Source of the DNA: JBEKVE01 sp049514335
Lineage (GTDB): Bacteria > Actinomycetota > Acidimicrobiia > Acidimicrobiales > UBA8190
Assembly (NCBI GenBank): GCA_049514335.1
Contig: JBEKVE010000127.1
Location: forward strand, 1 to 8,655
Reading direction: 5' to 3'
DNA: 8,655 nt
The notes beneath the pieces are model-generated. The model was given only the letters and a program-made list of their open reading frames with translations. It was not told the DNA's origin and made no database searches. The stretch's first letter is position 1. The number at the start of each line of letters is the position of its first letter. A program made the translations under genes and the position numbers. Below are positions 5,835 through 8,655 of this stretch, in pieces.

Positions 5835-7151
5835 ATGCCCAGCGCGGGCGGCGACGCCGGTGCACCCCGGGCCACCCACACACCGGCCGATGCCGTCGGG
5901 ACGGGCCTGCTGGCCGGCTACCGGGCCGGTCATGGGCCCGACCTGGCCGGCCATCTCGCCTATCACGGCCCCCCGCCACTGCCCCGCGCCGGAGACCGGG
6001 GATGGCCGGCGCGGCTCGGCGCCGCCCTGGACGCATCGGGGCTGACCGGCCGGGGCGGGGCGGGCTTTTCGTCGTCGGCCAAGTTGCGGCTCGCGGCGGG
6101 CTCCGGCGGCGGTGCGACGCTGGTTGTGAACGCCATGGAGGGCGAACCGGCCAGCGCCAAGGACCACGTGCTCCTTTCGTGCGTCCCTCATCTCGTCCTC
6201 GACGGGGCCGAGCTGGCCGCCAGCGCCGTGGGCGCGCGTCGCGTCGTGGTCTGCGTCGCCGATGATCGCCACGACACGGCGCGTGCCGTGGCCCGTGCCG
6301 TGGCCGAGCGGACGGGAACGCCCCTATCCCCCGTCCTCGTCGAGCTGGCACGCCCCCCGGCGGGTTACGTGTCGGGCGAAGAATCCGCCCTTGTGTCGTG
6401 GTTGGACGGTGGCCCCGGCGCGCCGACGTTCCGACCCGTCAAGGGCGTCGCACTGTCGATCGGGCGGCGGCGGGCCCTGGTGCACAACGCCGAGACGCTC
6501 GCCCACGTGGCCCTCATCGCGCGCCACGGGCCGGACTGGTTCCGCGCCGTCGGTCCGAGCGACACGCCGGGAACTGCGCTCGTCACGGTGGGAGGGGCCG
6601 TCGCCCGCCCCGGCGTGTTCGAGGTGGCCATGGGCTCCCCCCTCGGCGCCATCATCGACGGTGCCGTGCCGACCGAGCCGGTGGCCGCCGTCCTCACCGG
6701 TGGCTACGGCGGGAGCTGGGTCCCGGCCCCGGCGCTGTCGACGCCCTATGCCCCGCGTCCGATGGGGGCGGTGGGTGGAGTCGTCGGGGCAGGGGTGCTC
6801 GTGGTCCTCCCCCACCATGCCTGCGGCCTGGCCGAGACGGCACGTCTGGCGCACTACATGGCAGGCGAGAGCGCCGGCCAGTGCGGACCGTGCGTGTTCG
6901 GCCTGCCCGCCGTCGCCGGAAACCTCGTCGAGCTGGCGAACGGTGTCGGCGGTGCGGCGGCACTGCGGCGCCTCGAAGGGCAGCTCGTCGCCATCGAAGG
7001 ACGAGGGGCGTGCCGGCACCCCGACGGCGTGGTGCGCATGGTCCGCAGCGCGCTGCGTACCTTTGCCCCCGATGTCGCCGCCCACGCCGCCGGCCGGCCG
7101 TGCGCCCACCGCGCCCGGCCGTCGCTGCTGACGCCGGCCCGACCGCGCTGA
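5772..7151 (+). CDS. NuoF-like FMN/Fe-S oxidoreductase subunit with SLBB domain
   Basis: A 459-residue relative of the NADH-binding subunit of complex I (NuoF/Nqo1), probably feeding electrons from reduced nucleotide to the neighbouring ferredoxin. Order: repetitive N-terminus MPTST (1-25), FMN-site motif GRGGAGF (93-99), NAMEGEP (120-126, NuoF has NADEGEP), GEES (202-205), an SLBB-like segment VTVGGAVARPGVFEVAMGSP, then a Fe-S domain. In the Fe-S domain the canonical SCGxCxxC reads SAGQCGPC: Ala368 replaces the first Cys, while C371, C374 and C414 remain (40-residue spacing, as in NuoF). C351 in HHACGL may supply the fourth ligand. The Asp-to-Met change in the NADEGEP segment could affect nucleotide binding. 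No other complex I genes are nearby, so it is a stand-alone module. Membrane segments are absent; it is cytoplasmic. Confidence 0.9.
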   Translation: MPPTSTMPTSTMPTSTMPTSTMPSAGGDAGAPRATHTPADAVGTGLLAGYRAGHGPDLAGHLAYHGPPPLPRAGDRGWPARLGAALDASGLTGRGGAGFSSSAKLRLAAGSGGGATLVVNAMEGEPASAKDHVLLSCVPHLVLDGAELAASAVGARRVVVCVADDRHDTARAVARAVAERTGTPLSPVLVELARPPAGYVSGEESALVSWLDGGPGAPTFRPVKGVALSIGRRRALVHNAETLAHVALIARHGPDWFRAVGPSDTPGTALVTVGGAVARPGVFEVAMGSPLGAIIDGAVPTEPVAAVLTGGYGGSWVPAPALSTPYAPRPMGAVGGVVGAGVLVVLPHHACGLAETARLAHYMAGESAGQCGPCVFGLPAVAGNLVELANGVGGAAALRRLEGQLVAIEGRGACRHPDGVVRMVRSALRTFAPDVAAHAAGRPCAHRARPSLLTPARPR

Positions 7152-7166
7152 ACCGAGGATGCACCC

Positions 7167-7370
7167 ATGACGACGCTCACGGTCAACCCCATCGCCTGCA
7201 CCGCGTACGGGTACTGCGCCGAGCTGCTCCCCGAGCTCGTCACCCTGGACGAGTGGGGTTATCCCATCGTCGACGGCCGCCCTGTTCCCCTCCATCTGGT
7301 CGAGCTTGCCCGCCAGGCGGCACGTGACTGCCCCCGAAAGGCGTTCGTCGTCCGCTCCGACGACGGCTGA
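7167..7370 (+). CDS. Small ferredoxin with three cluster Cys, probably [3Fe-4S]
   Basis: A 67-residue soluble electron carrier. The cluster motif is C11-x5-C17 ... C55-P56; position 14, where a [4Fe-4S] ferredoxin would have Cys, is Tyr. This is the pattern of the single-cluster actinobacterial ferredoxins that hold a [3Fe-4S] centre, often partners of P450s. There is no P450 here; the position directly behind the NuoF-like gene (15 bases after its stop) and in the same cluster as the cytochrome b suggests it carries electrons between those two. GAGGA 7 bases before the ATG supports the start. The sequence between the Cys pairs is acidic (ELLPELVTLDEWGYPIVDG), usual for ferredoxins. It is the last gene on this strand, facing a convergent gene 61 bases away. 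Confidence 0.9.
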   Translation: MTTLTVNPIACTAYGYCAELLPELVTLDEWGYPIVDGRPVPLHLVELARQAARDCPRKAFVVRSDDG

Positions 7371-7431
7371 GGCTGCGTCGACACCCACCGCGGGCCACCG
7401 CCGCCGACGACCCACCGCCGGCGGGCGCCGT
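7371..7431. other. Short convergent intergenic gap
   Basis: Sixty-one bases separate the stops of the ferredoxin gene and the convergent unknown gene. It contains a perfect 10-base palindrome CCGCCGGCGG at 7415-7424, but no loop and no T-run, so a terminator is not called. Confidence 0.5.
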
Positions 7432-8382
7432 TCACATGCGGGGTTCAGACGAGGCCAAGGCGAAGTTCCCACCGCCGGTCAAGGTGGATGTCCCGAGAGC
7501 GGTGGGGCTGTGCACCACGGTGCGCCACGTCCCGCGCACGGGGAGACCGTTCACGGTGGAGAACCAGGTGTCGGCGACGTTGGTCCCCTGCTGACCGCCG
7601 CGGAACACCGACACCTCCCGGAAGTGGACGGTCGACACCTCGACTCCGCCGACGCGCACCATCTGCGCGCCCAGGTACCGGTTCGTGCCGGTCATCGTCA
7701 CCGGCGCGGTGTGGATGGGGTCGTTGGTTCCCCGGCAGGTGAAGGGAAACTGCTGACCGACCTGGAGCACGGCGGGGAGAGCCACCTCCGGGGTGCAGGT
7801 GAAGGTGGCCGTATCGGCGATGACGAGGGCCACGAAATTCCAGCGGTACCAACCCGCCCGCCCCACCTCGACCAGATTGCCCTCACGGGGGCAGAAGGTG
7901 GAGCTCTGCCAGTGGCTGTCACTGTCGTCGAGACGCCACACCCAGCACCCGTCGGCCGTGTACGACACAGTCCCCGGCATTCCGGGTCCCTCGACCTGTG
8001 TCTTGGGTGGGATCGACACGTGCTCGCGTGCCGAGCCCGTGTAGCGGTACACGCCCTCGTGGGGGCGGAGGGTGCCGGGGTCCACCACGCGTCCGGTCAA
8101 CCCCGAGCGGAAGCGCTGCACCGCCGCTGTCGACGACAGCTGGGCGGGGTTGGAGTGGTTCCATGCGTAGAGAAAGTCGCAACCGCCGCACCCGACCACC
8201 AACATCACCGCCGCCGTCACGGCGAGCGCCACCCGATGGCGCCGGGCGAACGACGGCGAGGACGGGGTCGGCCCCGGCCCACGGGCATCCGGATCGACTC
8301 CGGGATGCAGGTCCGGCAGATCCACGAACAATGGTTCGTAAGGCGACGTCGGGCCCAACGGGGTGTGGGTGACGTCGGTCAC
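7432..8382 (-). CDS. Membrane-anchored extracytoplasmic protein of unknown function
   Basis: A 316-residue protein I cannot assign to a family. A Pro-rich, probably cytoplasmic segment of about 45 residues ends in RRHR, followed by one hydrophobic segment (51-68, VALAVTAAVMLVVGCGGC). The remaining roughly 245 residues should be outside, and contain four cysteines (C146, C164, C196, C216) likely to form two disulfides, with many Trp/Tyr/Val and Gly turns suggesting beta structure. The sequence VVGC looks like a lipobox but lies too far from the N-terminus for a normal lipoprotein signal. The start is taken as GTG at 8382: GGAGG is about 8 bases upstream, and the GTG overlaps the TGA of the preceding gene as GTGA. 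The open frame continues upstream to 8508, but that stretch is Arg/Ala/Pro-rich and overlaps the preceding gene. The gene converges on the ferredoxin gene. Confidence 0.82.
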   Translation of the reverse strand: MTDVTHTPLGPTSPYEPLFVDLPDLHPGVDPDARGPGPTPSSPSFARRHRVALAVTAAVMLVVGCGGCDFLYAWNHSNPAQLSSTAAVQRFRSGLTGRVVDPGTLRPHEGVYRYTGSAREHVSIPPKTQVEGPGMPGTVSYTADGCWVWRLDDSDSHWQSSTFCPREGNLVEVGRAGWYRWNFVALVIADTATFTCTPEVALPAVLQVGQQFPFTCRGTNDPIHTAPVTMTGTNRYLGAQMVRVGGVEVSTVHFREVSVFRGGQQGTNVADTWFSTVNGLPVRGTWRTVVHSPTALGTSTLTGGGNFALASSEPRM

Positions 8383-8655
8383 GGCCGGGCCCTCCTCCCC
8401 CCCGCGGCACGCAGGAGGCCGGCGGCACCGCGCAGCACCGGGTGCGGACGCGCGGCGCGCAGCCCGTCGAGTGCCGCCTGCATGACGGTGGTGGTCTGCT
8501 CGTAGCACCGGTCCACTGCGTCGGCGTCCTGCGCCGCCTCGGGTCCGAGGTCGTGCCAGTCGAGCGGCGGCAGGAATTCGACGGTGACGGCTGCCGGCAT
8601 GGGCGGCGGCGGCGTCAAGATCGTGGTGAGGCCGAACGGCCCGAGGAGGATGGGA
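8379..8655 (-). CDS. Probable lysophospholipid (1-acylglycerol-3-phosphate) acyltransferase, C-terminus only
   Basis: Only the last 91 codons are visible; the frame is open to the window edge and ends with TGA at 8381-8379. The visible protein begins PILLGPFGLTTILTPPPPMP and continues with VTVEFLPPLDWHDLGPEA and VDRCYEQTTTVMQAALDGL. This follows the pattern at the C-terminus of PlsC-type acyltransferases of actinobacteria: a Pro-rich turn, a beta strand ending in a 'PPLDW'-like motif, an acidic loop and then a helix containing xMQxxLDxL. The catalytic HX4D motif would be upstream, outside the window, so the family call rests on the C-terminal pattern alone. The Arg/Ala-rich last 20 residues overlap the ribosome binding site of the next gene, and its stop overlaps that gene's GTG start. 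Confidence 0.6.
   Translation of the reverse strand, partial: PILLGPFGLTTILTPPPPMPAAVTVEFLPPLDWHDLGPEAAQDADAVDRCYEQTTTVMQAALDGLRAARPHPVLRGAAGLLRAAGGRRARP
8391..8398 (-). promoter_or_regulatory. Ribosome binding site deciding the GTG start at 8382
   Basis: Read on the minus strand this is GGAGGAGG (two overlapping GGAGG cores), with the downstream core 8 bases before GTG 8382. It lies inside the end of the preceding gene, consistent with coupled translation, and is the main reason for choosing this start over 8508. Confidence 0.65.

Noticed and set aside
4447..6351. Long minus-strand open frame (634 codons) across apbE, cytochrome b and the NuoF-like gene
   Set aside because: It crosses three well-supported genes and its WAWWTWAWW-type stretch is just the reverse complement of the 15-base MPTST repeat.
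7415..7424. CCGCCGGCGG palindrome as a terminator between convergent genes
   Set aside because: It has no loop and no T-run; such palindromes are common by chance in DNA this GC-rich.
8182..8193. Lipobox-like VVGC in the unknown minus-strand protein
   Set aside because: It lies about 65 residues from the chosen start, much too far for a standard lipoprotein signal; a plain membrane anchor explains it better.
8383..8508. Longer start at 8508 for the minus-strand unknown gene
   Set aside because: The extension is Arg/Ala-rich, overlaps the acyltransferase-like gene, and a strong SD precedes GTG 8382.

Overview
The window is a very GC-rich, gene-dense stretch. Codon usage (third positions mostly G/C, frequent GTG starts) and protein types point to an actinomycete. 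Several proteins (the SLBB/NuoF-like protein, the 3-Cys ferredoxin, the unknown anchored protein) look to me like those of Acidimicrobiia-type lineages, but that placement is inference from sequence feel, not a phylogeny.

Layout. (1) 1-1093 (+): the C-terminal three quarters of a haem catalase, cut by the window edge. (2) 1094-1273: a gene-free gap that holds a PhoP-type direct repeat. (3) 1274-3709 (+): a response regulator very like mycobacterial PhoP, directly abutting a membrane histidine kinase. (4) 3751-7370 (+): a tight redox cluster of five genes: a small anchored Ser/Thr-rich protein, an ApbE-type FAD:protein FMN transferase, a four-His ferric-reductase-like membrane cytochrome b, a NuoF-like FMN/Fe-S protein with an SLBB domain, and a 3-Cys ferredoxin. 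(5) 7432-8655 (-): a convergent pair, a membrane-anchored protein of unknown function preceded (4-base overlap) by the C-terminus of a probable lysophospholipid acyltransferase that runs off the window.

How the genes may work together. From 1274 to 7370 all gaps are 41 bases or less, so the two-component pair and the redox genes could form one transcript. The redox genes can be read as a transmembrane electron route: reduced nucleotide to NuoF-like flavoprotein to ferredoxin to membrane di-haem b protein to an extracytoplasmic acceptor, with ApbE supplying covalent FMN. The surprise is that no FMN-binding acceptor domain is encoded here. The small protein next to apbE has only a membrane anchor and a repeat-rich linker.

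The strongest regulatory signal is an 18-base direct-repeat element, TCACAGG-TGGC-TCACAGC, upstream of the response regulator. A copy with 16 of 18 bases identical lies at the end of the kinase gene, just upstream of the redox genes. This resembles the PhoP box known in mycobacteria and suggests autoregulation plus control of the redox module.
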